From positions 1-60,410 of the forward strand of contig SHXR01000019.1 of NCBI GenBank assembly GCA_009693235.1: 60,410 nt of DNA, in the 5' to 3' direction. Origin of the DNA: Betaproteobacteria bacterium (lineage in GTDB: Bacteria > Pseudomonadota > Gammaproteobacteria > Burkholderiales > SG8-39). The position numbers were made by a program, and so were the translations under genes. The notes beneath the pieces were generated by a model. It was not told the DNA's origin. It made no database searches and saw nothing but the letters and a program-made list of their open reading frames with translations. Shown here one piece after another: positions 8,068 through 17,231 of this stretch (its first letter is position 1; each line of letters starts with the position of its first letter).

Positions 8068-8676
8068 TCACCCGTATTCCGGCGGTCGGGGAGCGTCTCC
8101 TTGTCTACCGACGCGGCGCCCGGTGCCGCGCCGCTGCGCATCGCATCAACCCCACCGCGCTCTATGAACCTTGCCCCATTGCTCGGTACGGTCGCGGGCG
8201 CGGCAGCGCCGGTGCAGCGGCCACTCTTGCCGCTTGGCGCGCAGTCCCCTGAGCGCACGGCGCCGCAAGAGTCGGTATCCCTGTCGTTGTCTGGGCCGCC
8301 GCAAATAGCGATCGGACAGGAGTTCTCGGTGATGCTTGGCATGCCGTCGGCGAATCAGGGCATAGCCGCCAGTGTCGAAGTCCAATTTGATCCAGCGGTC
8401 TTGCGGCTTGCGGGGAGCGCCGCACCGGCCGGACCACCCGAGGCGCCCACCATCGATGCGGGGCGAACGATCGTCGAGGTGCGCGGGCCAGCCATCGCTG
8501 GCGCTCAGCCGGTGCCCGCCGAAGTACGCTTTCGCGTCATTGCAAAGGGTCCGCAGTCAACGCAGATTCGCATCGGCGAGGTCAATGCGGTGAGCAATCA
8601 AGAACAAGCCGTCCTGGTCGTCCCGCCCGGGGCGCACACACTCAACATCGTGCAGTCGCAAGGGACGAGCCGGTAG
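8068..8676 (+). pseudogene. gspD: gspD secretin, C-terminal cohesin-like remnant
   Basis: Downstream of the gspF break another frame reads SVSLSLSGPPQIAIGQEFSV, then VEVQFDPAVLRLAG and ends HTLNIVQSQGTSR. This is the cohesin-type domain found at the C-terminus of many betaproteobacterial GspD secretins (QIAIGQEF...VQFDP...LRLAG pattern). The N-domains and the secretin beta-barrel, about 500 residues, are absent. No ribosome site or sensible start precedes it, and it lies in a different frame from the gspF half. The secretion system therefore lacks its outer-membrane pore in this locus, unless another copy exists elsewhere. Confidence 0.75.
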
Positions 8677-8680
8677 CTTC

Positions 8681-9192
8681 ATGCGCGGCGCGATGTCAAT
8701 CCAATTGGGGCCGAGTGGTCACCCTGCCGACCGTGGTTTCACCATCATCGAATTGGTGGTGACGATCGCGATCATCGGTATTCTTACAACCGTTGCGCTG
8801 CCGCTTGCGGAGTTGTCGATCCAACGGGCCAAGGAAAGCGAACTGCGTTCAGCCTTGCGTCAAATTCGCACCGCGATCGACGAATATAAGAAGGCGGCCG
8901 ACGATAAGAAGATCGAACGCAAGGCCGATGAGTCCGGCTACCCGCCCAACCTCGAAATTCTGGTGGCGGGCGCCGATAATCTACAGGATCCCACGCGGAA
9001 GAAAGCGTATTTTCTGCGGCGCCTGCCGCGCGATCCGTTTGCCGAGGAGCGTGGTGTCCCGGCTAGTCAAACCTGGGGCTTCGCGGCTATCAAAGTTCGG
9101 CGGAGTCGTCGCAACCGAGGCGGGATGTCTATGACGTGTATTCCCGCGCCACCGGCGTTGGAATGAATGGGGTTCCCTACCGTGAGTGGTGA
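8681..9192 (+). pseudogene. GspG-like pseudopilin with one-base frameshift
   Basis: It starts MRGAMSIQLG and carries the prepilin motif DRGFTIIELVVTIAIIGILT, then a helix and a GYPPNLEILVAGADN segment typical of pseudopilins in this cluster type. At the GGGG run 9075-9078 one G appears to be missing. The current frame ends at 9166 with a basic, unrelated tail. Adding one G restores WGLRGYQSS, then [22 protein letters not shown] and a stop at 9190-9192, the ending expected for the family. The total length 8681-9192 is 3n-1, which fits a single deletion. Confidence 0.78.
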
Positions 9193-9616
9193 CATCACGG
9201 GCTTTGAACGATGTCGCTTGCCCCGGTTCACCCGCCGTGCCGCCAAGCGGGGCTTTACGCTGATTGAGCTCTTGATCGTCATGGCCATTGTCGACGTATT
9301 GCTGACGGTTGCATTGCCTCGCTATTTCGGCAGTGTAGAGCGATCGAAGGAGGTGACGCTCAAGAAAACGTTAGCAGTGACCCGCGAAGCCCTGGACAAA
9401 TTTTTCGCCGATAACGGCCGCTATCCGGAATCGCTTGCTGAGCTTGCCGAGCGTCGCTATTTGCGCGCGGTACCGATCGATCCGGTCACCGAGTCGACGG
9501 AGCAATGGGTCATTGTCGCGCCTCCTGCCGATGGGACTTTGAAGGGAAGCGTGTACGACATCAAGAGCGGTGCCTCAGGAAAGACCGCCGATGGCGTCGA
9601 TTTCGCATCGCTCTGA
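9167..9616 (+). CDS. Type II secretion pseudopilin (GspG/GspH-like)
   Basis: A 149-residue pseudopilin. The leader ends AAKRG, followed by [19 protein letters not shown] with Glu at +5. The C-terminal half ([20 protein letters not shown] and PIDPVTEST) has the layout of GspG relatives. GTG at 9182 is an alternative start; either start overlaps the restored end of the upstream gene (9192), so the two were probably translationally coupled. The gene is intact even though its neighbours are broken. Base composition matches the surroundings. Confidence 0.85.
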   Translation: MGFPTVSGDITGFERCRLPRFTRRAAKRGFTLIELLIVMAIVDVLLTVALPRYFGSVERSKEVTLKKTLAVTREALDKFFADNGRYPESLAELAERRYLRAVPIDPVTESTEQWVIVAPPADGTLKGSVYDIKSGASGKTADGVDFASL

Positions 9617-9630
9617 GAAGCGGTTTGAAG

Positions 9631-9652
9631 ATGAGGGGACAAATCCCCTCAT
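9631..9652. other. Perfect 9-bp hairpin between pseudopilin genes
   Basis: ATGAGGGGA (9631-9639) and TCCCCTCAT (9644-9652) form a perfect stem with loop CAAA. There is no T-run after it, so it is not a classical terminator. It could be an attenuator or an mRNA-stability element between two pseudopilin genes. Confidence 0.5.
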
Positions 9653-9704
9653 ACTCCCCCGAATCAGGGGCTGTTGCGATCATTCAGTAACCGCCTCTAG
9701 CTGC

Positions 9705-10304
9705 ATGCCTCGCGGAACCCGAGGATTTACCTACATCGGGCTGCTGATTGTTGTCGCGTTGGCCGGTATTGCGCTTGCCGGCGCCGGTACGCTTTGGAGT
9801 ACGACGGTAAGACGTGAGCGGGAAGCCGAGCTGCTCTTCGTTGGCGAACAGTTCCAGCGCGCCATTACCGCGTACTTCGAGCAAGGGCCGGGTGGGGTCA
9901 GGCAATTTCCCGCGAAGCTCGAAGATCTGCTCCAGGATCGGCGCTTTCCCACCACCCGCCGGCATTTGCGCAAGGTGTATGTGGATCCGTCGACCGGTAC
10001 GCGTAACTGGGGCTTGGTACGCGGCCCCGGCGATGGCATAACCGGCGTCTATAGTCAGTCCGAGGGCGTTCCCATCAAGCGGGCCGAGTTTGCCGCTGCC
10101 TTCGTGCAATTTGCTGCCGCCAAGTCGTATCGCGATTGGCAGTTTGTGCATCGACAGGGTGAGGCGGCGCCAGGCAGAGCAAAGCCCGCCGCGCCCGGGA
10201 CGCCGGCGACGACCGGTCAACCGACCGGCACTGCCGGCGACCCCGACACGAACGCCCTGAGCGAAATGTTACGCTCGGCTGCGGGCAAACCGGCCGCGAC
10301 ATGA
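9705..10304 (+). CDS. Type II secretion-associated pseudopilin with non-canonical +5 residue
   Basis: A 199-residue protein beginning MPRGTRGFTYIGLLIVVALA. Cleavage after Gly would leave F-T-Y-I-G, with Gly where the conserved Glu at +5 normally stands, as in the minor pseudopilin GspK and in the GFTYLGLL proteins of this cluster type. The body (REREAELLFVGEQFQRAI, FPAKLEDLLQDRRF, RRHLRKVYVDP, WGLVRGPGDGITGVYS) is recognisable from homologous clusters in Burkholderiales. The C-terminus is a low-complexity Pro/Ala/Thr/Gly tail. Probably a minor pseudopilin that caps or primes the pseudopilus. Confidence 0.8.
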   Translation: MPRGTRGFTYIGLLIVVALAGIALAGAGTLWSTTVRREREAELLFVGEQFQRAITAYFEQGPGGVRQFPAKLEDLLQDRRFPTTRRHLRKVYVDPSTGTRNWGLVRGPGDGITGVYSQSEGVPIKRAEFAAAFVQFAAAKSYRDWQFVHRQGEAAPGRAKPAAPGTPATTGQPTGTAGDPDTNALSEMLRSAAGKPAAT

Positions 10305-10322
10305 ACACGGAGATCTATCGCG

Positions 10323-12062
10323 ATGGCGCATCCATTCGACCTCGTCATTCGAAACGGCGTTGTGCTCGACGGCACCGGCGCACCGGGCCAAGAGGCGGAT
10401 GTCGCGGTCGCGGGTGGCCGTATCGCCGCAGTGGGTCGGGTGACCGGCACTGGCCGCAATGAAATCGATGCCAGAGGCCAGGTCGTAACACCGGGATTCG
10501 TGGACATTCACACCCACTATGACGGCCAGGTGACGTGGGAAAACTGCATGGTGCCGTCGTCCTCCCACGGCATTACTACCGTCGTGATGGGCAATTGCGG
10601 CGTCGGCTTTGCACCTTGCCGACCGACCGATCATGACTTGCTGATTCAATTGATGGAAGGTGTGGAGGACATTCCACATCCGGTGCTCACCGAAGGGGTG
10701 CCATGGCAATGGGAAAGTTACCCTGACTATCTCGATTTTCTTGCTGCGCGCCGCTATGACATGGATATCTGCGGCTACCTCCCGCACGGACCGCTCCGCG
10801 TGTATGTGATGGGTGCGCGGGGCGTCGCCCGGGAGCCTGCCACCGACAGCGATATCGCACACATGACAACGCTCGTCCACGAGGCGATGGCGGCCGGTGC
10901 CATGGGTATTTCCACGTCGCGGACGTTCTTCCATCGATCGAGCAATGGGGCGCAGGTCCCTACCTTTGAGGCGCCAGATCAGGAATTGACCGCCCTCGCA
11001 TTGGCGCTGAAAGACGCGGGGAAAGGGGTGATCCAGATGATCACCGACTGGGACCACACCGAGGATGCCTTTGCCCGCATGCAAAGTCTGGTGGAAGCAT
11101 CCGGTCGCCCGCTGTCGTTCACCATGGTGGAAGGCGAAGCGAATGGACCCCTATCATCGCGATGGCCGGAGATTCTCGATTGGGTGGTTGCCGCCAATGC
11201 GCGTGGCCTGCCGATCAAGGCGCAGGTTGCCAGTCGCGCGGTCTGTCTGCTATTTGGTCATGAACTGACCTTGAATCCGTTCTTCAGCACGGCCAGTTAT
11301 CGTGCGCTAACGTTCTTGCCGTTCGATCAGCGGGTCGCCGCCTTGCAGCGCCCGGAAGTGCGGGCGCGGATTCTCGCCGAACCGATCGATGCGGATCCGG
11401 CCAATGTATTGGGGCGACTCGTGCGCGATTTTTCGCGGATGTTCGCATTGGGTGATCCACCGGATTACGAACCTTCACTTGACGATAGCGTGGCCGCCAT
11501 AGCCAGTCGTCAGGGCTGCACGCCGGAATCGCTCGCCTACGACCTCATGCTGGAGCGGGGCGGGCGCGGCATCCTCTATTACACGGCGGCCAACTATGTG
11601 CAGGGCTCGCTCGAATCCTGCCTCGCGATGATGCGCCATGCAGGTTCAATCATTGCGCTGGGTGATGGCGGGGCGCACTGCGGAACGATTTGCGATGGCA
11701 GCTATCCGACCTATCTTCTTACCCACTGGGCGCGCGATCGGACGCAAGGCGATCGGCTTCCCCTCCCTGAGATCATTCGCGCCATGACGAAAGAAACGGC
11801 CGAGGCGGTCGGCTTGTTGGATCGTGGGATTGTGGCGGTTGGTTACAAGGCCGACCTTAATATCCTTGCGCCAGAAAAGATGCGCCTTCACGCGCCGGAA
11901 ATCGCCTACGATCTTCCGGGTGGTGGGCGCCGCTTGTTGCAACGTGCGGACGGTTATCTCGCCACCATCGTGAACGGGGAAGTTGTCTATCAAAATGGTG
12001 AGGCGACCGGTACGCTACCTGGACGACTCGTGCGTGGGCCACAGCGTTCGGCCGCACGCTGA
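10323..12062 (+). CDS. N-acyl-D-amino-acid deacylase-like amidohydrolase
   Basis: A 579-residue amidohydrolase of the D-aminoacylase group. It opens FDLVIRNGVVLDGTGAPG, followed by the metal motif GFVDIHTHYDGQ (residues about 58-69). The MGNCGVGFAP segment is characteristic of this family, and the C-terminal metal Asp lies in ALGDGGAHCG. Family members hydrolyse N-acyl-D-amino acids to free D-amino acids and use zinc. Several intact relatives in catabolic regions act on other amides, so the substrate is uncertain. It starts 18 bases after the pseudopilin gene but is functionally unrelated to secretion. Confidence 0.88.
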   Translation: MAHPFDLVIRNGVVLDGTGAPGQEADVAVAGGRIAAVGRVTGTGRNEIDARGQVVTPGFVDIHTHYDGQVTWENCMVPSSSHGITTVVMGNCGVGFAPCRPTDHDLLIQLMEGVEDIPHPVLTEGVPWQWESYPDYLDFLAARRYDMDICGYLPHGPLRVYVMGARGVAREPATDSDIAHMTTLVHEAMAAGAMGISTSRTFFHRSSNGAQVPTFEAPDQELTALALALKDAGKGVIQMITDWDHTEDAFARMQSLVEASGRPLSFTMVEGEANGPLSSRWPEILDWVVAANARGLPIKAQVASRAVCLLFGHELTLNPFFSTASYRALTFLPFDQRVAALQRPEVRARILAEPIDADPANVLGRLVRDFSRMFALGDPPDYEPSLDDSVAAIASRQGCTPESLAYDLMLERGGRGILYYTAANYVQGSLESCLAMMRHAGSIIALGDGGAHCGTICDGSYPTYLLTHWARDRTQGDRLPLPEIIRAMTKETAEAVGLLDRGIVAVGYKADLNILAPEKMRLHAPEIAYDLPGGGRRLLQRADGYLATIVNGEVVYQNGEATGTLPGRLVRGPQRSAAR

Positions 12063-13655
12063 GTTCGTATCGGCACGCCTGGCGCGGTTGGCAAGACTAT
12101 TAGCAACATGCGCCGCATTCCTTGCCGGCAACGCGTTATCGCAAACGGCGTCGTGGCAAGGTGAGTTCGATGCTGCGCTAAAGCAGCGCGAATTGACCAA
12201 AGCGTTCGCAATCGTGAAAGACGCGGCAGATCGCGGTGAGCCGCACGGCAAGTATCTCCAGGCGGTAATGACCCGCGATGGCATGGGGACGCCCCGCGAT
12301 GCCGTCAGAGCGCGGCAGGAACTGACCGAACTCGCCACCGCGCGTCACCCGCAGTCGCGCATCGCGCTCGGCGAAATGATGCGCGGCGGCATTGGCGGTC
12401 CCAAGGATTTGGAGGGTGCCGCTCACCAGTTTCGGCTGGCGGCCGAGCAGGCCAACGCGCCTGCCATGCTTCATCTGGCGCGCTTGTATCGAATGGCCGA
12501 ATTCACGGATCGCGATAATGCGCGTGCCTATGAATGGGTATTGAAGTCGGCCAATGCCGGGCATGTCCCGGCCTATGGCGTCGTCGGCTATCTCACCTAC
12601 ACCGGCACGGGGGTCGGCAAGGATCCGAGACTGCGGTGGCGTGGTTCAAGAATGGCTATGAAAAAGGCGACCTTACATCCCGCGCCTATTATGGCCTCGC
12701 GCTTGCCACCGGCACCGGTATTCCCCGCAATGCGGCGCTGGGCGGGCAACTTATGAATGAAGCGGCGGACGCCGGCAATGTTGATGCGATGATTACGCTG
12801 GCGAGTCTGCATCAGGTCGGACAGGTGCTGCCATGCGACTATATGCGGGCCTACCTGTGGACGAATATCGCCACCTCACGCGGGGCCACCGGCACGGGCC
12901 TTCACACGCTCAGGGACGATCTCGAAAAGTGATTGTCTCCCGAGCAACTCGGCTCCGTGCAAAAACAGGCACGCGAATGGAAGCCGCTGCTGGCAGCGCG
13001 GCCGATTGCGGACGGTGCGGATAGCCGGGCCATGCCCACACGCGGCACTGGTACCGGATTTTTCATTTCGGCCAATGGGCATTTGCTGACCAATCAACAC
13101 GTCATCCGCGGCTGCAATCGCATCACCACCGAAGGCCATGGTGACGCGACGATCGTGACGAGTGATACGAAGACGGATCTGGCGATCCTCAAAGTCGAGC
13201 GTGGGTCGGACCGGTGGGCTGCGTTACGTATGGAGCCGCCGCGTCTCGGTGAAAGCGTGTACGTATTCGGCTACCCGTTGCAAGGAGTGCTGTCGTCCAG
13301 CGGAAACCTCACCTCCGGTGTGGTGAGTGCGCTGGTGGGATTCCGGAACGATCCGACGCGCCTGCAGGTGTCGGCACCGATTCAACCCGGCAATAGTGGC
13401 GGCCCGGTGTTGGATCAAGCCGGACGGGTGTTAGGCGTAACCGTATCGACCGTCAGCAACATGCGTGTAACAAGCGCAACCGGGGCTATTCCGCAAAATC
13501 TCAATTTTGCGGTGCATGGAACCGTCGCGCGCGCGCTCATCGAAACAATCGGCCTGGTGCTCGAATCACCGGCGGTCGCTGCGCCGACCATGACCTCTGA
13601 GGAACTTGCTGAACGCGCCAGACGCTTCTCGACGCTCGTGACTTGCTACCGGTAG
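12034..13655 (+). pseudogene. Sel1-repeat plus trypsin-like serine protease gene, broken by frameshift and nonsense codon
   Basis: The original protein had a hydrophobic export signal (LLATCAAFLAGNALSQ), several Sel1 repeats and a trypsin-like domain. The protease triad is intact in sequence: His in LTNQHVI, Asp in TDLAILKV and Ser in PGNSGGPVLD. Two lesions break it. Near 12627-12628 a base is missing: KDP is followed by RLRWRG, whereas one extra G restores ETAVAWFKNGYEKGD. At 12930-12932 a TGA interrupts DDLEK and LSPEQLGS, where CGA (Arg) is expected. The protease half could only be made by re-initiation near 12933. The start is unclear; GTG at 12034 is a guess. Confidence 0.75.
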
Positions 13656-13670
13656 GATCGATAGCCTAGA

Positions 13671-14159
13671 TTACCGCGGTCCTGGTTTGGTGCCGATCAC
13701 ATGCCCGACCTGCCAGGGGCGCGGCAACACCGCATGCGCTGCTTTCACCGCGGCCAGATGCGGCACCAGTTCGTCGGGAAACGGCGTGGTCTTACGGATG
13801 CGGGTGTCGACATGTGAAGTCATCGATTCGAATGTCGCGGCGAGAAAGCCGTCCTTCGCATGAAACATCTCCATGTAGAAATGCAGGCGCTTTGCATCAT
13901 GATCAAGTAGGCGTGATTCGAAGCGGAGCGTATCGCCTTGCTTCACTTCGCGCAGATAGTTGAGATGCGATTCCAGCGCGAACGTCGTCGAGTGATTGCG
14001 CCGGCGAAACTCCGGGGTGAGGCCCATCTTATGAAAAAACGATTCGGTAGCGGTGTCGAACGCGACCAGGTAATAGCCGATATTCATATGGCCGTTGTAG
14101 TCGATCCACTCGGGGCGGACGACTTGCGGCGGATGGGTGAAGGGGGTCTGGATAGACAT
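13671..14159 (-). CDS. Hot-dog thioesterase (4-hydroxybenzoyl-CoA thioesterase-like)
   Basis: A 162-residue hot-dog fold protein. The motif RPEWIDYNGHMNIGYYLVAF contains the catalytic-site Asp and the central helix start typical of 4HBT thioesterases. The pattern is close to the thioesterase domain found with carnitine/betainyl-CoA metabolism enzymes, whose members hydrolyse betainyl-CoA or other short acyl-CoAs. No carnitine dehydrogenase lies next to it, so the substrate is open. It ends 14 bases past the converging protease pseudogene and follows the MDR gene by 23 bases, suggesting one transcript. Confidence 0.85.
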   Translation of the reverse strand: MSIQTPFTHPPQVVRPEWIDYNGHMNIGYYLVAFDTATESFFHKMGLTPEFRRRNHSTTFALESHLNYLREVKQGDTLRFESRLLDHDAKRLHFYMEMFHAKDGFLAATFESMTSHVDTRIRKTTPFPDELVPHLAAVKAAHAVLPRPWQVGHVIGTKPGPR

Positions 14160-14182
14160 GCGAGTATTCGACGTTGGACCGA

Positions 14183-15148
14183 TTAGAGAACGGCAACAAT
14201 CTTACCGATATGGCCATCGGTCTCCATGAAGCGTTTGGCGGCGGGCAGCTCCTTGAAGTCAAACACCCGATCCACCACCGGACGAATCGCCCCACTCACC
14301 ATATGCGGCAACACGACTTCCCGGAAGCCCTGCGTGGTTTCAGCGCGTTCCGCCGGGCTGCGTAGCTTCTGGCTGACGCCGATGATGCGCAGGCGATTGA
14401 TGTGGACGGCAAGCAGATCCATTTCCGGCATGACCATGCGATCCACATAACCGACGATGACGAGCGTGCCGCGATAGCAAAGGGATCGCAGCGATTCGGT
14501 GACGACGGTGCCCCCGACATTGTTGACGGAGACCTTGGCGCCCCGTCCGCCGGTGGCATCGCGCACTTGGGAGGCGAACGTGGGGGCGCGACTGGGCACG
14601 CCTGCATCCATGCCGATGGATTTCAATCGTCCAAGTTTCGCTACCGAGCCGGTGGTGCCGAATGATTTGAAGCCGAGCGCCCGGCAGATTTGAATGGCCG
14701 CAACCCCAACGCCGGATGATGCGGCAGGAATCAATGCCCAATCGCCCGGCACGCAAAGACCCTCGACGATGAGCGAGTCATAGGCGGTGATGTAGGTGAT
14801 GCCGGCGCCCGCGGCGGTCTGCCAATCGAACGAAGCGGGTATGCGATTGACTTCACCTGCTTGCATGCTGGCGATTTCCGCGAACGCCGCATCGGCACGA
14901 CCAAATACGCGATCGCCAATGCTAAGACCTTTCACATTGACGCCCACCGCGATGATTTCTCCGGCGCCTTCATACCCGGCGGTTTTCACTGAGCCCGGCG
15001 CGTGCAGTCCGTAGCCGGCAACGAATTCACCGCGGTTCAGCGCGACGGCGCGCATTTTCACCAGGACGGCATCGGGTTTCAGGGTCGGTTCGGGCACCTC
15101 ACGGGGCACCAGATCCATCGTGTCACCATCGATCCCAAAGCTCTTCAT
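14183..15148 (-). CDS. MDR-superfamily NADP-dependent quinone reductase/alcohol dehydrogenase-like protein
   Basis: A 321-residue medium-chain reductase. The N-terminal GroES-like fold (LKPDAVLVKMRAVALNRGEF and AGYEGAGEIIAVG) is followed by a Rossmann domain with ASSGVGVAAIQI. The zinc-binding cysteines of true alcohol dehydrogenases are absent, so it fits the zinc-independent quinone oxidoreductase group, which reduces C=C or quinone bonds with NADPH. The start at 15148 has GGAGA about 8 bases upstream. It is divergent from the isochorismatase-like gene and leads a two-gene unit with the thioesterase. Confidence 0.85.
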   Translation of the reverse strand: MKSFGIDGDTMDLVPREVPEPTLKPDAVLVKMRAVALNRGEFVAGYGLHAPGSVKTAGYEGAGEIIAVGVNVKGLSIGDRVFGRADAAFAEIASMQAGEVNRIPASFDWQTAAGAGITYITAYDSLIVEGLCVPGDWALIPAASSGVGVAAIQICRALGFKSFGTTGSVAKLGRLKSIGMDAGVPSRAPTFASQVRDATGGRGAKVSVNNVGGTVVTESLRSLCYRGTLVIVGYVDRMVMPEMDLLAVHINRLRIIGVSQKLRSPAERAETTQGFREVVLPHMVSGAIRPVVDRVFDFKELPAAKRFMETDGHIGKIVAVL

Positions 15149-15278
15149 CGCACTGTCTCCACGCCAAACAAGATTGACATGGATCGTACCCCGGACGTCG
15201 ATTTCGCGCGCCGGCGTGTGCTCGCGATGTTCATAACGATGTACGATCTTGGCTACCGAATTTCCGCGGGAGACGATC

Positions 15279-16016
15279 ATGGCCGAACCGGTTTGGAACA
15301 AGTTCTTGACGGCGCGCGACAAGCAGGTGTTCGAGGTGGCGGGCTACGGCAAGCGGCAAGGCTTCGGCAAGCGCCCCGCCGTGTTGGTCGTGGATGTGAA
15401 CTACGATTTCTGTGGTGATCGGCCTGAGCCGATTCTTGAATCGATCAAGCGATGGCGCAATTCATGTGGCGAGGAGGCTTGGGAGGGTATCCGCGCGATC
15501 AAGAAGTTGTTGGTGGCGGCGCGCACGCAGGAGCTGCCGATTCTCTATACGACCAGCGCACGGCGTGCCGACAACTGGGATACCGGGTCCTGGTCGTGGA
15601 AAAATGCGCGGACCGCTGAGCGCGTCATCGCCAAGACCACGCAATTGCCGGGGAGCACGATCGTCCCCGATATCGCCCCGGCGCCGCGCGACATCGTCAT
15701 CACCAAGCAAAAGCCGAGTGCGTTTTATGGCACGCCCTTGCAAAGCTATCTGGTCCTGCTTGGTTGCGACAGCATCATCCTCACCGGCACGACCACCAGC
15801 GGCTGTGTACGAGCTACCGTGCTGGATGCATTTTCCAGCAACTATCGGGTGTCGTTGGTCGAAGAGGGCTGCTTCGATCGCTCGGAAGCAAGCCACGCCA
15901 TCAACCTGTGCGACATGCATGCAAAGTACGCCGATGTGATCAAGCTTGACGAGGCGCTCAGGTTTATCGGGACCCTGGAGAAGGGGATGTTTGCGCTGCC
16001 GCTTGGCGCGACGTGA
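15279..16016 (+). CDS. Isochorismatase-family hydrolase
   Basis: A 245-residue cysteine hydrolase. The catalytic triad is visible: Asp in AVLVVDVNYDF, Lys in DIVITKQKPSAFYGT and Cys in TGTTTSGCVRATV. The long insertion after the first strand (EPILESIKRW) matches N-carbamoylsarcosine amidase and maleamate amidase-like members. These cleave amides such as N-carbamoylsarcosine or maleamate to ammonia and acid. The substrate is not determinable here, but nearby Rieske and thioesterase genes fit a catabolic setting. The start at 15279 is chosen to give a family-like N-terminus (MAEPVWNKFL). Confidence 0.88.
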   Translation: MAEPVWNKFLTARDKQVFEVAGYGKRQGFGKRPAVLVVDVNYDFCGDRPEPILESIKRWRNSCGEEAWEGIRAIKKLLVAARTQELPILYTTSARRADNWDTGSWSWKNARTAERVIAKTTQLPGSTIVPDIAPAPRDIVITKQKPSAFYGTPLQSYLVLLGCDSIILTGTTTSGCVRATVLDAFSSNYRVSLVEEGCFDRSEASHAINLCDMHAKYADVIKLDEALRFIGTLEKGMFALPLGAT

Positions 16017-16018
16017 AA

Positions 16019-16066
16019 CGGCTCCCTCTCCACCGTCACCGGGGAAGAGGGTTGGGAAGAGGGGGA
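16019..16066. repeat. REP-like palindromic intergenic repeat, copy 2
   Basis: CTCCACCGTCACCGGGGAAG followed by AGGGTTGGGAAGAGGGGG matches copy 1 at 3250-3295 in the core CCGTCACCGGGGA and the GGTTGGGA tail. It lies in the convergent gap between the isochorismatase-like and Rieske genes and could act as a transcript-end stabiliser for both. Confidence 0.5.
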
Positions 16067-16095
16067 TCACGTTTCAACTTTCCCGATTCACAGTT

Positions 16096-17142
16096 TCACC
16101 CTTCCCGCGGCTGCACGCGTTCCTCCGCGATCAGTCGCTCGACCACCCGGCGCGCCTGTAATCCTCCGGTATCGGCTGCGATATTCAGGCGCGGCGCAGC
16201 CGGTGCGAGGTCGATATTTTGCTGCTGTCCGCGAATGATGGCGAGGTCTTCCATGAACGCGCCATGCACCAGCTGGAAATCGACATCGGTGATGGTGGGA
16301 TCATCCAGCCCGAAGTCCTGCGCCTGCGCCCAGAAATAGTGTGAAGTGCGCGCCGTCGCGGGCGTAATGGCGTTGAGATTGCGGGTTGTGATGCCTTGGC
16401 TGCGATCGCCGTCCAGCGCACCGGTTCCCGCTTTCGCCGCGCCGATATCCAGGCGCACCATCGCCGGTGGTGAGAATTCGAGATGCATCCAGCGATCCAC
16501 CCGATCGTCTTGCTTGAACTTGCCAAGGAGTCGAAAGTAGGGTGGCGTAGGGGTATCCAGCACCCAGCGCTCGACGCGGACCGCATTGCCGTGGCGCTCG
16601 GTCTTCACCGGAATGTCGTTGGGTGGAATGGCCGTGTCGGCAAGCGAGGTTAAATGCAAAAAAGGCAGGTGGGTGAGGTCGCAGAGATTCTCCACGATCA
16701 GCAGGTAGTTACCTTCGATATCCAGCCGTTCGCCCTTGAATCGCCAGCCTGGATCGCCCATCCAATGGAAGTCTTCAATGAGCGCAGGATCGGCCAGCGC
16801 CGGATCGCCCATCCAGATCCAAATCCAGTGAAATTTCTCGACCACCGGATAGCTTCGTACACATGCAGTCGGTGGAATGCTTTCCTGCGAAGGGATGCGC
16901 ACGCACGCACCGTCCGGCGCGAAAGTGAGCCCGTGGTAGCGGCATTCAACGTTATCGCCTTTGACCCGTCCCATCGAGAGCGGTGCATGCCGATGCGAAC
17001 AGCGATCTTCCAGGGCGACCGGTTTGCCGTTTGCCTTGCGATAGAGCACGACCGGCTCATCCAAGAGGATGCGTCGCATGAGCTGCAGGCGATGGACCTC
17101 ATAGTCCCACGCGGCGACGTACCAGCAATTGCGAAGGAACAT
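16096..17142 (-). CDS. Rieske non-heme iron aromatic oxygenase (vanillate O-demethylase type)
   Basis: A 348-residue oxygenase alpha subunit. It starts MFLRNCWYVAAW, the hallmark of the VanA/Pob-type group. The Rieske cluster ligands are in CSHRHAPLS and CRYHGLTF. The mononuclear iron site appears in NLCDLTHLPFLH with its Asn, Asp and two His positions. Such enzymes hydroxylate or O-demethylate methoxy-aromatics and need a reductase partner, which is not present in this window. The start at 17142 matches family length (about 350). The 89-base gap to the divergent binding-protein gene probably holds both promoters. Confidence 0.9.
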   Translation of the reverse strand: MFLRNCWYVAAWDYEVHRLQLMRRILLDEPVVLYRKANGKPVALEDRCSHRHAPLSMGRVKGDNVECRYHGLTFAPDGACVRIPSQESIPPTACVRSYPVVEKFHWIWIWMGDPALADPALIEDFHWMGDPGWRFKGERLDIEGNYLLIVENLCDLTHLPFLHLTSLADTAIPPNDIPVKTERHGNAVRVERWVLDTPTPPYFRLLGKFKQDDRVDRWMHLEFSPPAMVRLDIGAAKAGTGALDGDRSQGITTRNLNAITPATARTSHYFWAQAQDFGLDDPTITDVDFQLVHGAFMEDLAIIRGQQQNIDLAPAAPRLNIAADTGGLQARRVVERLIAEERVQPREG

Positions 17143-17231
17143 TCTCGATTCCTTTGACGAGTTCCGGCAGCATTTCCCGGTTCGGTTAAGAATAGCGTGT
17201 TGCAGGACCCATTCTAAGAGGAGGACGACAA

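Noticed and set aside
15462..16070. A long minus-strand frame opposite the isochorismatase-like gene.
   Set aside because: It is antisense to the catalytic motifs of a clear cysteine hydrolase.
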